Below, piece after piece: positions 19,966 to 32,697 of a DNA stretch of 64,000 nt. Origin of the DNA: Undaria pinnatifida. Taxonomy: Eukaryota > Sar > Phaeophyceae > Laminariales > Alariaceae. The DNA lies in NCBI GenBank assembly GCA_012845835.1, contig JABAKD010000002.1:19118629-19182628 (forward strand), read 5' to 3'. Positions within the stretch are counted from its first letter, which is position 1. Each line of letters starts with the position of its first letter. Under the pieces are notes generated by a model. The model made no database searches, had not been told where the DNA came from, and saw only the letters and a program-made list of their open reading frames with translations. Made by a program: the position numbers and the translations under genes.

Positions 19966-21885
19966 CGGTAGAGCTAGCACTTTTTGACCAAAGTTTTTTC
20001 GGAGAGACCGGCTCCTCAACTCAGGAAACTGTCCGATTAGGCTTGAGACGTTCGGGCACAGCGAGCCTACCATGATATGGTCTAGAGACCACATTCAACA
20101 ACAACCGACGCTCACGCCGACAGGGAGGGGGGGCAGGGGCGAAAAAAATCGTTTCTTGTTTCGTTGGGCGATACGGTGTGGTTTCCTTTTGGGTTGAGGT
20201 GTGGGCCACTCGAAGACGCGCATTGAACGGGTTTTGTTGTGCTGCACTGTCCGAAACGTGTGCGCAGGTATCTCACTTTCATGCGAAATGATGCGATTTT
20301 GTGCGTGCCGACAGATTCACCTGCTAAATATGGATATTATATAGCTGCCGCTGGGAACTCGCTCAAAACACGATACTTGAATTATGCTGCCAGAGGGATT
20401 TGCAGTGCACAGCGCAGCGCGGCGGCTTTCGCATGCATCCCCTTTCGCGCATCACAACGTTTTTGTCCTGCGCTATCCACGGCTACTTTACGTAGGCTAA
20501 AAACCAAAAGCATACTGTATTTGTACGTATTGATGTAGCGATAAATGGAGGTGAGGGAATTGTGTCTATCCACTGAGCTGCACCGCACCTACCGTTTTAT
20601 CTTCCCCCTCACCCCGGAAAGACCTGGCTTCATTATTTTTTTCGTATACTTTGTGGGGGATCTATATTTTCTCCTGGTAGGGATGTGCCACTCGTCACCC
20701 AAGGGAACCTCTTCGAACACCCTCCAACTCCCCTCAACCCGCCTTGCAAACCCTTTACGTTGTTTTAGATACCTTGTACCTGACGATTAAATATTGACGC
20801 TCACCTCCTTGGCATTGGCGGCAATTTCACGAGCTCCGTTGCTACAGCAGACGCGACAGCAGGTATCCTCGATAAATTTTTATATGGGTAACGCGCATTC
20901 CTCGGCGACGCACCTACCGCGAATAACACAAGTAGGTACATAAGGGGCGGGGTGCTGATGCGGATTTACGAGGTACAACGTTTCATATGATAGGTGCATC
21001 TGCGCAGTGTGCTCTTGGTGGGTATGTTACCGCACCCGCTAGGTGTATTGTCTAGAGTGCGGTTCCCCAATACGGCCGATCCCGCTCAACTACGGCACCA
21101 CGCACATGGTCACGAGTATCTGATCGCTCGAAACAGCGTAGCTTGATGCAGCCAATCGAGACTCAGCGCTAGTTGCGGTGCAGCAAAACCTTATGGCGTT
21201 CCCATGGCCAGGCTTCGCTTTTCGAGGGAGCAGCGAGAGCATTTTGGGCAGGCCCAACACAACAAGAAAATTATTAACAGAACGATTTAAGCTCGAAGCC
21301 GCTGCGCGCCCTGCCCGGCCTACTACGCGTTATTTACCTCTGTGGTTACCGGGCGCTCGCACTGGGCGGAGAGCAAACACCCCCCACTGCATCTACTGTG
21401 TATGGATATCGCACATGACTGATCAGATCGCGACTGTTGATATTAGGAGCACGTGCTCCTCACCGGGTACGGCCGGTTATGGAACCCCGCATAACAAGCG
21501 TCAAACTCTCTCGCGTAGTGTACTAACACACGATGCGTGCTACGATAGAGAGGTGCACCCTTTTTTTTCTTCAATACTACACCTCACTTTACGAGGTAAA
21601 TACATGTCCTTCTTAACCCAAAAGCTTATTTGGAAAAAAATTGAAGTGCGAGGCCGGATGCAGAATTCCATATGGTCTAGGTACAAAACGAAAATCAAGC
21701 ACAAAACAATAACCTACTTTTCTACGACTCTGGGTTAAGTAGCCCCGTCGTTCAGAAATCGTTGCAGACGAAAAGTGATACCTCGATATCGTGGCACGCG
21801 TCACACGCCGACCGACCGAGGAGCGTCGGGTGGTGAGTTCAATGTTTAGCTTGCATGCCAACCAGCTGGGGAGGATGTTACGGAG
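19966..21885. other. No gene seen
   Basis: Contains a 186-codon open frame (21178-21738) without recognisable domains; its 3' part overlaps family D sequence at 21710-21800. I do not support a gene here. Confidence 0.4.
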
Positions 21886-22149
21886 GAGTCATCCCACGGT
21901 AGGGTTTGTCACTTTTTGGGCCAAAATGTAATGGCCGGTTGGCCTCCTCAAGTGTGGCTCTATCGTGTTGATAGTGCGATAATTTTACGAGTATGCTTGT
22001 TTTAGGCATAGCGCATAGAAGTGCTGGTCGGGTTGCGCGAACGAATGCCTTCGAAGTCATGTTCCGGGTGATTTATTGAGCTAGCTCCTCATGTTAGGAG
22101 CTCTCAGAAAGTTCTCAGAATCTGCTGCACCCCTAGCGTGGGATGGCTC
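21886..22149. mobile_element. MITE family M1, copy 1
   Basis: Inverted ends GAGTCATCCCACGGTAGG and (reverse complement of right end) GAGCCATCCCACGCTAGG, 264 bp. The interior AAGTGCTGGTCGGGTTGCG .. GTGCCTTCGAAGTCATG type blocks and GAGCTAGCTCCTC.TGTTAGG are shared with 36.13-36.39 kb. A third copy lies at 58.05-58.34 kb. No coding capacity. No clear target duplication, so the superfamily is open. Confidence 0.8.
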
Positions 22150-23695
22150 TGCATGGCAACTAAATCGTCGTTTGCCTACAATACTGGGACGGAGCACGTC
22201 GGGTTTTCACCGACCAGGCGTGCAGGGCTGCGGGTCTAGATGTCTTGCCGTACTTACTCGTGATACTCGTGACCCTCAACGATGTTCATTGTAGTCACCT
22301 CCCCTACCGCTTCCGTGGCCCCTTCCGCCACCTCCACACGATTGTGGGTTCCGCTACAATTTACTCAACGCCCCCGTTCACTTGGCTCACGCTCATACCT
22401 CTGGGATTTGCAGCTGCGTGAAAGACCTCAGCCCCCTCCTCAACGGCCGGTGACCAGTGTCATATCGATTGGCTGTGCGATTACACCGTTAGTAGTCGTC
22501 AATTGCCGTCAATATATGCGACCAGGATGCCTTTCATTATTGGCTAATTTTGTCGCCAACTGGCCAAGGAAATTCGCATGCTGAGGTCCTTGGTCGGCTA
22601 CATCATATAACAAGGTCAGCCGACGCCTTTCACAGACAACGACTCTTAAGCACAACGCCAGCAAATATTCATGGTTGGACTTGCGTATGCTCTCGTCGGC
22701 CTGGGACGAAAAGCGCCGAAAACTCACCAGAACGCACTGTTCAGGTTTGAAGACTCATGGCGGAAGTGTCTCAGCATTGTTATAGAACAACTACGCGCGA
22801 TTCGAGGAATACGTATACCCAAGACAGGTAGGTACGCATGACTGACTAAAACTGATGTGCGTCGGAAACTAACAATTGGGCAAGCCGCACGCACATCCGA
22901 TGAACCATCCCATGGTCTATACCCTGGTAGTGAATAATTGTACAACACAGATGATTTTCGAACAATTGCATCATGTACGGGGCCGGACGCGGAGGAGGTG
23001 TGCATCTATTCGTCGGGCGGATCCTGCGCTACAAGGTACTGAGTGCTTCTGTTTCGACGACACCACGCATAAGGCACCCCTGTCTACCGTTGCCACATTA
23101 TCAGGTACAGCCTTGGAATCAACTGAGCTCCCTCTTGTACCATTTCCACTTTACCCTGCCATTGATCAGCGTACCCTGTGCCATGGACTGCGTATTCCAA
23201 ATGCTGCGCCTTGTTCCTGCCAGGCTCACGAAGGCGCATTGAAAGGCGTTGGTGACACACCAACCAAAACGTGGGGAAAGTACTACGCTTTCGAGGAGTT
23301 CAACCATTCGCTATCTCCTCCATTGACCTATTTTCTATGCGGTGGCCGCAACGTTTCTATATGCGAAAGCTGACGGCGACGTTCTGCTCTAAGTACCGTG
23401 CATGACCCGACAAGGTCAAACTAAAGCGGATAAGGCGATCATGGCGTGGTGCCGTACTTTCTTGCAGCACAGGCTTGAGTGCGCTTCCTTCGATACCATC
23501 GTGCAAGAGCGTCCTAATGGCTAGTTATTGCGAACGTGGTATCATAGAGCAATGACAGCTGTACGGCGTTAGAAGCCCATGAAAGACGGGCCGTCCGAGT
23601 CGTTTTAGAGCGCATACGAAGAAAATATTGTTGAGCAAAGAGAGGAAAGCTTAAAAGGCATCCGGAGTACCTAAACAACCTCCCGTCATCCGTGT
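22150..23695. other. No gene seen
   Basis: Several overlapping open frames of 60-165 codons on both strands, none with a recognised domain or convincing splice sites. It includes the region where a second exon of the Pro-rich pseudogene would be expected on the minus strand, and I did not find one. Confidence 0.35.
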
Positions 23696-24009
23696 TCAAC
23701 CTATTTTCTAGTCTCCAGCGGCGCCACCCGATTATCTATCGTGTTTTCTCTATCAGGCGTCTTGCTGTCGCTGCCCTCGCCGCCCGTGAAGACCCTTCCA
23801 AAGCTGTCACCCATGGAAAAGTTGCCGTCGTTGCCGTTGGTCGTGTCGCGGAGACGCCAAGTCATCGCCGTTGGGGGGAGGCGCTCGTGACGGGGTCGAG
23901 TCGTGCACGCCGGCTGGAATAGGACACACACGCCTGCCGTATTTCCTTCTTCAGTCGCTCGATGGCGAGAGATTGATCCCGGAAGAGCTATGTCTTGGAT
24001 CTGACCTGA

Positions 24010-24820
24010 GGGCCCGAATTAACGAGGAACTTGCAAAATCGAATTTCGATTTTTTTTTATAGAATTTAGTTTAATTTGCATCTGATTGGTCAAGAAATGG
24101 ATCACCAAGCAGGCATTCTCAGAATTATTACGAAAAATCAAATTCAACAAAGAAGTAAAAAAATACTTTCTCGGTCGAATTTAGTCGAAAATCGAAATTG
24201 AATTTAGGGAGTTTGTCCACCTAGACATGGCTTGTTCTGTGTAACCGAAGCCGGCCACGCGAATTGGTGCCATGTCATCGGCTGATTGAGAGGCGAGAAG
24301 CCAACATTGCGAGAGGTAGGACCACCGGAGCAGCCGCAGCGCGGCCTCCGAAGGTCCTTAGCACAGCGTAGACCGCCTGCGACGCTTCGAAAGCAACCGA
24401 GACCGCCGCAAACCCAGTTTTTCGTCGCCCTGCACCTCGAAAGTTACACGACCAACTACCACATGATGACTTCGCTCAGAAGTTCGACCGCTATATCCCC
24501 GTCGCTGCTGCCCGTGTCGGGCGGCGGGGTGGCGCCAGCCCATCCAAGAGACACCTAGAGCCATAGCCTCCAAGCCGCTGCCGGCCAAAGCATCTGCGGC
24601 TAGCCGCGGCGCTCCGGGGAGGACGCGAGCCATCGCTCGCCTCGGTCGTTGCCCACGGGTGTTCGTTGACCCTTTTGCGTTTTTTGCATTTTTTTATTTC
24701 CTAGAACGCACTGCGCCGTTCCTTGATAAGAACCAAAGTTGAATTTTTCGTTTATTTTTCATGAAATTAAAAAAAAAAAATCGAAATTCGATTTTGCAAG
24801 TTCCTCGTTAATTCGGGCCC
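24010..24820. mobile_element. Non-autonomous TIR transposon, TGA target duplication
   Basis: Left end GGGCCCGAATTAACGAGGAA continues CTTGCAAAATCGAATTTCGA; the right end is its reverse complement over ~50 bp. The flanks are TGA on both sides (24007-24009 and 24821-24823). A 3-bp T-N-A duplication fits PIF/Harbinger-like transposons. At 811 bp the interior has no transposase. It is inserted in the Pro-rich pseudogene, whose sequence resumes on both sides. The near-identical ends suggest a fairly recent insertion. Confidence 0.85.
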
Positions 24821-26571
24821 TGAGGGAAAGAGTTGGGAGTCCTTGGCCTGTGCCCACTACCGGAAGGCTTTGCTCTGCCACTTGTCGTCCGGGAAGAATT
24901 AAAGGTGACCGGCCTGTGTCCGGTTGGTGAGGGGCCCTGCCCTGCCACTTGACGCTTGGGGGGAAGCGTTTGGGACGCGTAGGGGGAAGCGTTTGGGGTG
25001 CTCTGTCTTCATCCGTTGGTGGAGCGTTCTGGACTTCCAGTTTCCGTCTGAGGGGGAGCGGTGGGGGCGCCTGGTCTACGTCCATCGGTAGAGCGCTCGG
25101 CACTTTCGATGGTTGCCTGGGGGCGGGGCCTGGGAATGATTCGCCTGCATCCGTTGCTGGAGCGCCCTGCACTTCCATTTGCCGCCTGGGGGGGGGGCTT
25201 GGGAATATTTGACTTGTGTCCGTCGTTGGAGCGCTCAATTCTGCCCCTTGTTGACTAGGTAGAACCGGTGTGGGTGCCTGATTCACGGCCGTCGGTGGAG
25301 CGCTCTGCACTTCCATTTGCCCCCATGCGGGAAATATTGGGATGCCTGGCCTACTTCCGTTGTTAGAATGTTCTGTTTTGCCATGTGCGCCGCTGTGGAG
25401 GTGATGGTGCCTGATCTATGCTCGTCGGTTGAGAACTCTGTAATTCCAATTGTTGCCTGGGGGGCGGCTTGGGGGTAGTTGGCCTGCGTCCGTTGTTGAA
25501 GGGCTCCACTCTGCCACTTGTCGCCTTTGGGGGGGGGATTGGAGATCCCCGACCCGCGTCCGTTGTCGGAGCGTGCTGTTCTGATATTTTGTTGCCCAGA
25601 TAGCAGCGGTGGAGGGTACTGATCTGCGTTTATCGGCGGGGCACCCTACACAATCGTTTGCTGCCTGGGGGGGGAGCCTTGGGGGTGTTTGGCCTGCGTC
25701 CGTCGTTAGAATGCTCTGTTCCTCCCCTTGTTAACTAGGTAGACGTGGTGGAGGGGCCTGGTCTACATCCATCGGCGGAGCGCGCTGAGCTTCCATGTGT
25801 TGCCGGGGGGGCTTGGGGGTGCCTGGTCTCCGTTCGCTGTTGGAGCGCGCTCTTCTGCCATTTATCGCCCTGGGGGGAGAGGTGGGAGTGCCCGGCCAGC
25901 GTTCGTTGTTAAAGCGCTCTTTTCTGCCACTGTTTGCCCAGGTATAAGCAGTGGAGGCGCCCTATATGTCCATCGGTGGAGCTCTCTGTACTTCCATTTG
26001 TCGCCTCGGGAGAAGCCTTGGCGGTGGTTGGCCTGGGTTTGTCGTGGAGTGCTCTGTTCTGCTACTTGTTGCCTTGGTAGAAGCGGGAGAGGGGCCTGGT
26101 CAACGTTCATCGGTAGAGCGCTCTATACTATTTCACGTATCGCCTGCGTGGGGGGCTCGGGGTGCCCGGCCTGCGTCAGTCGTTGGAGTGATCTCTTCTG
26201 CGAATTGTCACCCTGCGGAAAGCGGCGGGGGTGTCTGGCTTGCATCCGCTGTCGGAGCGCTCTGTTCTGCCATTTATAGCCTAGGCAGAAGCGGGTGGGC
26301 GTGCATTATCAACGTTAATCGGTCGAGCGCTCTGCGCTTCCATTTGTTGCCTTGGGGGTGGTGGCTCGGAGGTGCCTGACCTGCGTCCGTTGTTGGTGCG
26401 TCCTGTTCTGCCACGTGTTGTATTAGGGTAGAAGCGGTGGAGGTACCTGATCTATGTACATCGGTGGAGCGCTCTTCACTTGTCGTTTGAGGGGGGGTAT
26501 CGGGGGCACCCGGCCTGCGTTCGTTGTTGAAGCGCTCTGTTCTACCGCTTGTTGCCTACCCTGAAGTCGTT

Positions 26572-26806
26572 CTACACGGTAGCCCCCCCAGCTTTTCTTC
26601 AACGAAATCGCTCGTTTTGAAACCAGGTCCCGGCCGCATCTCCTGAAATACGGTGTGTTCCCTTGCCACCCCAAGGTCATTGTTCGATAGGCCTTTGCAA
26701 GCGGATATTATTTTATTACTTTTTTTTCATAGCATCTTTCCTGGTGTGGAAGGGCCATCAAACGTTCGTTAAAGATGAACACTGTTTTGGGGGGGGGCTA
26801 TCGTAG
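26572..26806. mobile_element. MITE family M2, copy 1
   Basis: Ends CTACACGGTAGCCCCCC and GGGGGGGCTATCGTAG are inverted. The interior (TTTTGAAACCAG.TC.CGG, CGATAGGCCTTTGCA, AACGTTCGTTAAAGA) is shared with 59417-59661. 235 bp, non-coding, inserted in the Pro-rich pseudogene array. Confidence 0.82.
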
Positions 26807-27150
26807 ATTCACGCCTGGGTAGGCAAAAGCGGTGGAAATGCCTTATATTCATCCGTCGGTGTCGCCAGGGGGGAAGCGTTGGGGGTGACTGGCTTGTTGT
26901 AGTTGTTGGCGCGCTCTGTGTTGCCACTTGCTGTCTGGGCGGAAGAGCTCGGGGTGCTTTGCCTGCGACCATCGGCGAGGCGCTGTGCACTCGCATTATT
27001 TGCCTTGGGTGCAGTGCCGGTGGGATCCGGTCTGCTCATTGGTGAAGCGTTTTTCACTGCCGTACGAAGCTTGTCCTGTGGGAGCATCGGGATCGCCGAG
27101 AAACGAGGCGTTTGATATGATGGACGCCGTTTTTTGTGTCCTGCAATAGA

Positions 27151-27798
27151 CAATGGTCGCCACCTACCTCGGACATAGCCGATGATATTAGCGCTAGTTT
27201 CGTCAGTCCAGGTAGCAGATTAATATCGCGCAAAACATGTCTTTGTGACTAATCAGATACATCAGATACGTTGATTACGTCACCTTCATCTGCTGCGTCA
27301 GCTCCATCAGCTGCATACACCACATGCAATGCCGCATACACCTAGCGTTTTGTGAACGCTACCCAAATAACGAAGAAAGTAACAACCACCCTGCCCACTG
27401 TCAGTTGATACGTGTCTAGTCGCGTATCCACTTCCCACGCAGCGCGCTTGATGCGTCGCTATTCAACCGTGATACTCGTTCTATCAATAGGAACTACTAT
27501 CTGATGAGTCGGAGAGCTCGTGCAGCCTGTAGCAAACGCTCCATGTCTCCTAAACCGACTAGAGCCAGCCAGTCTCGGTCGTACCAATGCTGACCAAGCG
27601 CTCCACCGCGCTATAACACTTATATTACACCATACTGGGGACTAATGATACATGGATAGCTCTCCAATGCCTTTTTTGGTGTAGTTGCGATTGAGTTTTC
27701 GTAAATATGCGCTGGTCTCGCTAGAAGATTGCGTCGAACACCGTATGAGAACCACCCACGTAAAAGCGCCTATACAAACTCAAAGCGTCTTAGCAAGC
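27151..27798. other. No feature seen
   Basis: Probable 5' flank of the minus-strand pseudogene. No motif is identified. Confidence 0.35.
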
Positions 27799-27806
27799 GC
27801 AACAAC

Positions 27807-28156
27807 TAGAGCTGTGAATCGGCAAGATTTCACGACTAAAATCTAATCGGTAGGTGCCTTTAGCAAATAAGTAACATTAGTCCGCAAATAGGCTGACGTA
27901 ACTAGCTGATGGTCCGCCGACTTGCCGCCTCAAGTCAGGACAGCGAAGGGAGCCAAGTCACTCCCCCCCCGGCCGAGCGGGCCCCGCCGAAAAAAGGAAA
28001 ACTGCACTCCGCATGGAGCAATACTTCCTACGAGCGTGGAAACCCAATAAGTCGGATAGCTGGGACCTCCGGGAAACTACCAACTGTTATTTAATAGCAC
28101 GACTAATAAATAGTTGATGACTCAAGTGACTAAAGTCGTGTCGACTCACAGCTCTA
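27807..28156. mobile_element. hAT-type MITE with perfect 8-bp target duplication
   Basis: The left end is TAGAGCTGTGAATCGGCAAG. The reverse complement of the right end is TAGAGCTGTGAGTCGACACG. Both flanks carry GCAACAAC (27799-27806 and 28157-28164). The 8-bp duplication and TAGAGCTGTGAATCGG-like terminus are hallmarks of hAT elements. At 350 bp with no transposase it is non-autonomous. A 61-codon frame inside (27909-28094) is not supported as a gene. Confidence 0.9.
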
Positions 28157-28164
28157 GCAACAAC

Positions 28165-30555
28165 CCGACGCAGTAAGTCGGTGAGTAATGCGGAGGTGCT
28201 GAACCCAATGTGCGGCAAAACATGAAAGGCAGCCGACCGGGGTATGTGATGGAGAGGGTGTTGGCGACAGCTACACCGCTCCAACCGTTTATGAGCCTCG
28301 GTATTGGGGCTAGCCCTACTTTTTGCCTGGGAGAAGCGCGCATTAAAACATCTACAACTCATCACATCCAAGAAGAAGAACCACAAATAAATGCGGGAGC
28401 GCCGGATTGTGACCGCCAGTCTTATCCTGTTGACGAGGATCGTAGTCAGACAAAACAACGGCTAGCAATACTTGTACATGCGGGTGATATTTAAAGACTG
28501 GCAGGGCGAACCCATATGATGAGACCAAGCTTTGCTTCTGCGTGTCTGCAGGAAGCATTGTGGACGACTTCCAAGTATTCCGAGCCACCCAGAGACCAGT
28601 CTGAAAACATATCCCCGTTGTTGATTGATGCTTGTGATTGAGAACATACTACTGGGTGTGGGCGACAGAACCGTGGAGGGAAGGGGCGTGCAACAAGCGG
28701 GGGGTGGAGGGTGAGGGGTGGGGGGCGCGTGGAACACGTGGAAGGGGGTGGGGAGAGAGCTGGAGTCTTGACGGGCGCATTTCGGATGCAGGAGGCAGCG
28801 TCGAGGACCCGTGGACGACACGCAAACCAGGCAGCTCATGCGCCAAGATTTTCAGCTTTGACAAATCGGGTGATGGGGGGGGGGTAGCAGCGGCAGCCAA
28901 TCGTGGCTGCCAACGAGAAGAGCGAGAAGGAGATAAAATACCGTATGGGAGGTTCTAGTAGTAGTTTTATTACAGTAGTAGTCGCTCTATGGTGCCGGTT
29001 GAGCAGTACCGGCCACCTGCTATTGTATAGTGCCTGTGAAACCGCCTGGCACATATCGGAAAAGTCAGTAGTGTGTGTATGTGGAGTAGTGCGTGTTGCC
29101 GCTACAGTGCCGGTGTTTCCGGCTGGCACCAGCCGGCACTATAAAGGAACCACTTTTGTAACATGTAGTTGTGACTGGCGGTGGAGACGATGGCGCTGCT
29201 GTGGCCTACATTTTTTTTTTTCCCTTCTCTTTTCTTCTTTCAAGTTTGTTTCTCTATTCTTTGTTGCGGACTTCTCTCTTTCTTACTGCATGCATCGCGC
29301 ATAAAATGCGACGCACGGAAGGACGGGTGTGGACTTGCCCGGTTTTCACTTGCTTCTCTTTTTCCAGCATTGACTGGATATAATGAGTACTCCTTTTTCA
29401 TCTGAAGTTTGCAGCTTCTGTTTTCTGTGTCGCCGTGGCTTGTGATCACGCATCTTTCTGTGTTGTCGCAGCTTGTGATCGTGCAACTCCAGTAGAATGC
29501 TGAGTAAACCGGCACGGAACCTGGGTGTGCTTCGAGGTGTGTTCGATGTCCGCAGTATTGTAATGGGGTAGAACTGACACCGCTGTTTGATGGTATTATG
29601 TCACGTGTCATACATCTTCACGCGCACAATTTAAGTATTACAATTTTGCACCGACGGGGGCACGTAATTCTGCTCTACTTGTGGTGTATGAACGCTAGTG
29701 ACCCAACAACCTCAGACCTTCAGCCGTCGACGCAAAGCTGATGGATTAAAAATGTGTTTCTGAACGAATGAAAAATAAGTTCAACACCAAAAGGCTTTTT
29801 TCACACCCGCTTTAGCTGCGCGATACAACAGTAACAGCGCAGTCTCAGACATACTAAGTAGGAAGACCACAGCACGTTGTTGGCGTTGCGCACCGCGTGG
29901 AGTGGAGCAGGTATTGATTTAACACGATGGAGGAGTGAAACACTCACAACGGTGGTGTGCAGTACATGTGGGTTACTTTTTGGTTGCTGAGAAACGTATG
30001 TTCCTCTTTCCATGAAGAAAGTAAGCAGGACTAATGCAGCATACCCGTCTACCGGCCGGAGGACAGAAACGGAAATCAGAGCGCAAGGCACCCAAGCAGT
30101 ACGTACGCATGATGACATGTCATCTCTATTTAATAGCAACGACGTACTCCGAGTATAATATTTTTGCTATAACCCTCCACATGGATTTGCGGGCGACGAG
30201 ATCACAGTTCTACACTGGCGAGCGTACTGGTGGACTCCACAAAAGAAGGCACCGTCGCGGGAAGCCTCGTCAGATTATATAGCGGGGGGAGGGTATTTCC
30301 CTCCCGCTGCTAGTATCCATCATTCCTGCGCACTGTATATACCCTGGCATTTACGTCAAGTAGCATAGTTCGAAGAAGGTGACCCGTATTTAGTCTCACC
30401 AGCACAGGCTTATAGCACGCTCACCAGCCGTGATAATTGGTGCTACGTCGGTGCTGGCGTTTGGTTTGGCTCCACTTGGAGGGTATTCCACACGACGTGG
30501 ATAACGTCTCATAATGTATGCTCAGCACGCTGTTCAAACAAATAAAATCGTTTGT
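28165..30555. other. No gene seen; G-rich tract
   Basis: 28670-28770 is G-rich (GGGGGGTGGAGGGTGAGGGG and similar). 29090-29145 has GCCGG/CCGGC palindromes resembling 6350-6480. Open frames up to 133 codons lie in this biased sequence without recognised domains. Confidence 0.4.
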
Positions 30556-30559
30556 GTAA

Positions 30560-32697
30560 TTGGTATGATACATGCATTGATACAATGCAGGATCGCCTTA
30601 GTGACTACTGCGAACGCGAGACCATTTCGCCGGAGGAACAGTGCGGGTTTAGACCCCAACGCTCGACGGTTGGCATGATGTTCGTAGTACGAAGACTGCA
30701 GAAACTGGCGCGGAAGAAGGACATCCCCTTCACTTGTGCTTTGTCGACCTCACCAAAGCATATGACTCCGTCGACCGAACCCTTCTGAGGGATGTCCTTG
30801 CTCGTTTTGGCGTGTCACCGAGAATGCTCGCCGCCATCCGCCAGTTTCACGACGGCATGCAAACATGTGTACGTTTGGATGATGGAGAGCGCTCGGATAA
30901 GTTCGACGTGGGGCAAGGTCTCAGGGAAGGGTGCGCGCTCACGCCACTGCTGTTCAACATAGGTTTCACAGCGGTACTGCGTGTGGCCGAGAAACGCTTC
31001 CTCGCTGATGCAGCCACCACTGACAACATGGTGCAGCTTCAACGAAAGATGAATGGGGAGAAGAAGGGCATATCACGCACAGGAAAAGTCAACGGGCGGG
31101 GGTGGAAGGAGGAGGAGGAGGTAAAGAGGTTGTGAGCTGTACGCTGGCGCTGCGGGCATCGTATCGCGATCATTAGAAGGTCTGGAGAGTATGATGATGG
31201 TGATCGTGACTGCGTGCTCGGCCTTCGGGTTTACGGTCTCCGAGGTCAAAACGGATATCATGTGCCTGCAGACTAAAGGTGAAGGAAAGGTGTCGTTCAC
31301 CATCAATGCCGCCGGCCAGGTACAAGTACAAACAAACGATCGAGTTTGTGTACTTGGACGGACCAATCAGCGCAGACAGAAAACTCTGCATCGAGATATA
31401 ACGCGGCGTCTTCAGAGGGCCTGGGCGTGCTTCCAGCGGTACAAGATGGAAGTCTATGATCGCCCGGGTATGCGCTTGCGATTGAAGGTGCGGTTGCTGA
31501 AATCGGAGGTGATCAAGACATTGCTCTACAGTTGCATGACGTGGAGCCCGAACAAGCCTGATTATGACAAGCTACGACGGCTTCACCACTCCATGCTCCT
31601 CCGATGCCTCGGATGGCGGAAACGGAAGCGCGACGACCACACCCTATCGTACGCCGACGCGCTTGCCAAGACAGCCTCCGAGAGCATAGATGCGATAGTG
31701 CGCAAACGGAGGATATTGTTTGCGGGATTCGTAGCACGTATGCGGGAGGAGCGTCTGCCACAGAGGGTGATGTTTGGGGAGCTTGTTGGGAGTAAGGGCT
31801 ACTCAGGGGGGCAAGAGAAGGACCCGATAGTGCATCTGAAGGAGGATATGTCGGCCTTTGTAATGAAGTTCGAATGGTGGCGAAAGGCTGCACAGAAGGC
31901 CGGCTGATGGCTTCGACGGATAGAGGTGGGAGAGAGTCCTTCATGCGGAAATGGCATGACGCTGTGAGATGCAAAGCTGCAGAGCGACACGCAAAGGCTG
32001 CGGCAGTGCCATTCATCGTCGGCATCTCTAAGCGGCCGGAGGAAGGGGGGTGGGGGGGCGGCGGCGGGGAGGGGAGGGGGGGAAAGGGGGGCGTCCGGCC
32101 CAAGAGACTAAAGTCTGGGTCTGGCCATCATCGTCTTGAAGTTTGTGGACCTTCCACTGGCCGTCACAAGACTGCGTAAGGCCGCCATGACTCTTTTGCC
32201 TTGTTGCATTTTCTCCCCAATGCTATTGGTGCACTTGATACCCTCTATGAGCCCAATGCCGTCTTTAGTCAGTTCTTGGGGTCTGCTAGTACGACATTTT
32301 TTCTCTTTTCGTTCCGTTGATTCCTCTTCTTGTCTTTTCTTTTCTTTTCTGTTCTTTGTTTTTTCCAATCGACTTGCGTATGACGTGCGTATGCGTAGTG
32401 ATAGGCCCTACGTGCAATATATACGTGGTAGTCTTTTCTGGGTGGCAAAGTGGTGTGTTGTCGGTTTTTCAGGCACGAGTAGTGAGATTGATGTACCAGT
32501 ATGGACCTGGCACATCGTAGGCTGACTCCCAATTTAACTTTTGTATACTTTTCTGGCGGAGGCATGAATTGCGTCAGCTATGATATAGACTATGCGTGTA
32601 CCACTTTTGGGTTCTGTTTTTCCCTGGGGTATTCCTGTGACCGCGGACTTGATTATGCGAGTTAAGGTGACAACAACAACAACAACGACAGTGTTTC
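30560..32697 (+). mobile_element. LINE (non-LTR retrotransposon), 5'-truncated, decayed RT
   Basis: The reverse transcriptase fingers read [20 protein letters not shown]. Motif A is [16 protein letters not shown] in a second frame, so a frameshift lies between them near 30730. Motif B is GLREGCALTPLLFN. Motif C is damaged: where the sister copy has LYADDAGIVSR, this one reads LYAGAAGIVSR, so both catalytic Asp are lost. A second part from 31191 encodes the C-terminal region (ITRRLQRAWACFQRYKMEVY; LLRCLGWRKRKRDDHTLSYA; RRILFAGFVARM). The 3' untranslated part includes a pyrimidine tract (32290-32365) and ends CTTGATTATGCGAGTTAAGG plus (ACA)n at 32668-32690. The 5' end is missing. The family resembles brown-algal LINEs as I remember them. 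Confidence 0.9.

Larger units (their letters stand above)
23696..27150 (-). pseudogene. Broken copy of the 23-residue Pro-rich repeat gene
   Basis: On the minus strand a 69-bp tandem unit encodes about 23 residues, consensus like x-x-E-V-Q-S-A-P-P-T-D-x-D-Q-A-P-P-x-L-P-P-R-Q. Clear units include QMEVQGAPATDAGESFPGPA-PRQ and KLEVQNAPPTDEDRAPQTLP-PTR. The array starts near 27150 (MSIAGHKKRRPSYQTPRF..) and runs to about 24830. Its 3' end, 23700-23850, reads GNFSMGDS .. GGEGSDSKTPDRENTIDNRV-APLETRK, matching SQYSMGGS .. EEDDVLNDRLEELEKKR of the plus-strand gene at 52.75 kb and ending at the same place as that exon. Many frame breaks occur, and two DNA transposons sit inside (24010-24820, 26572-26806). 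So this is an inverted, decayed paralogue. The function of the family is unknown. Confidence 0.7.
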
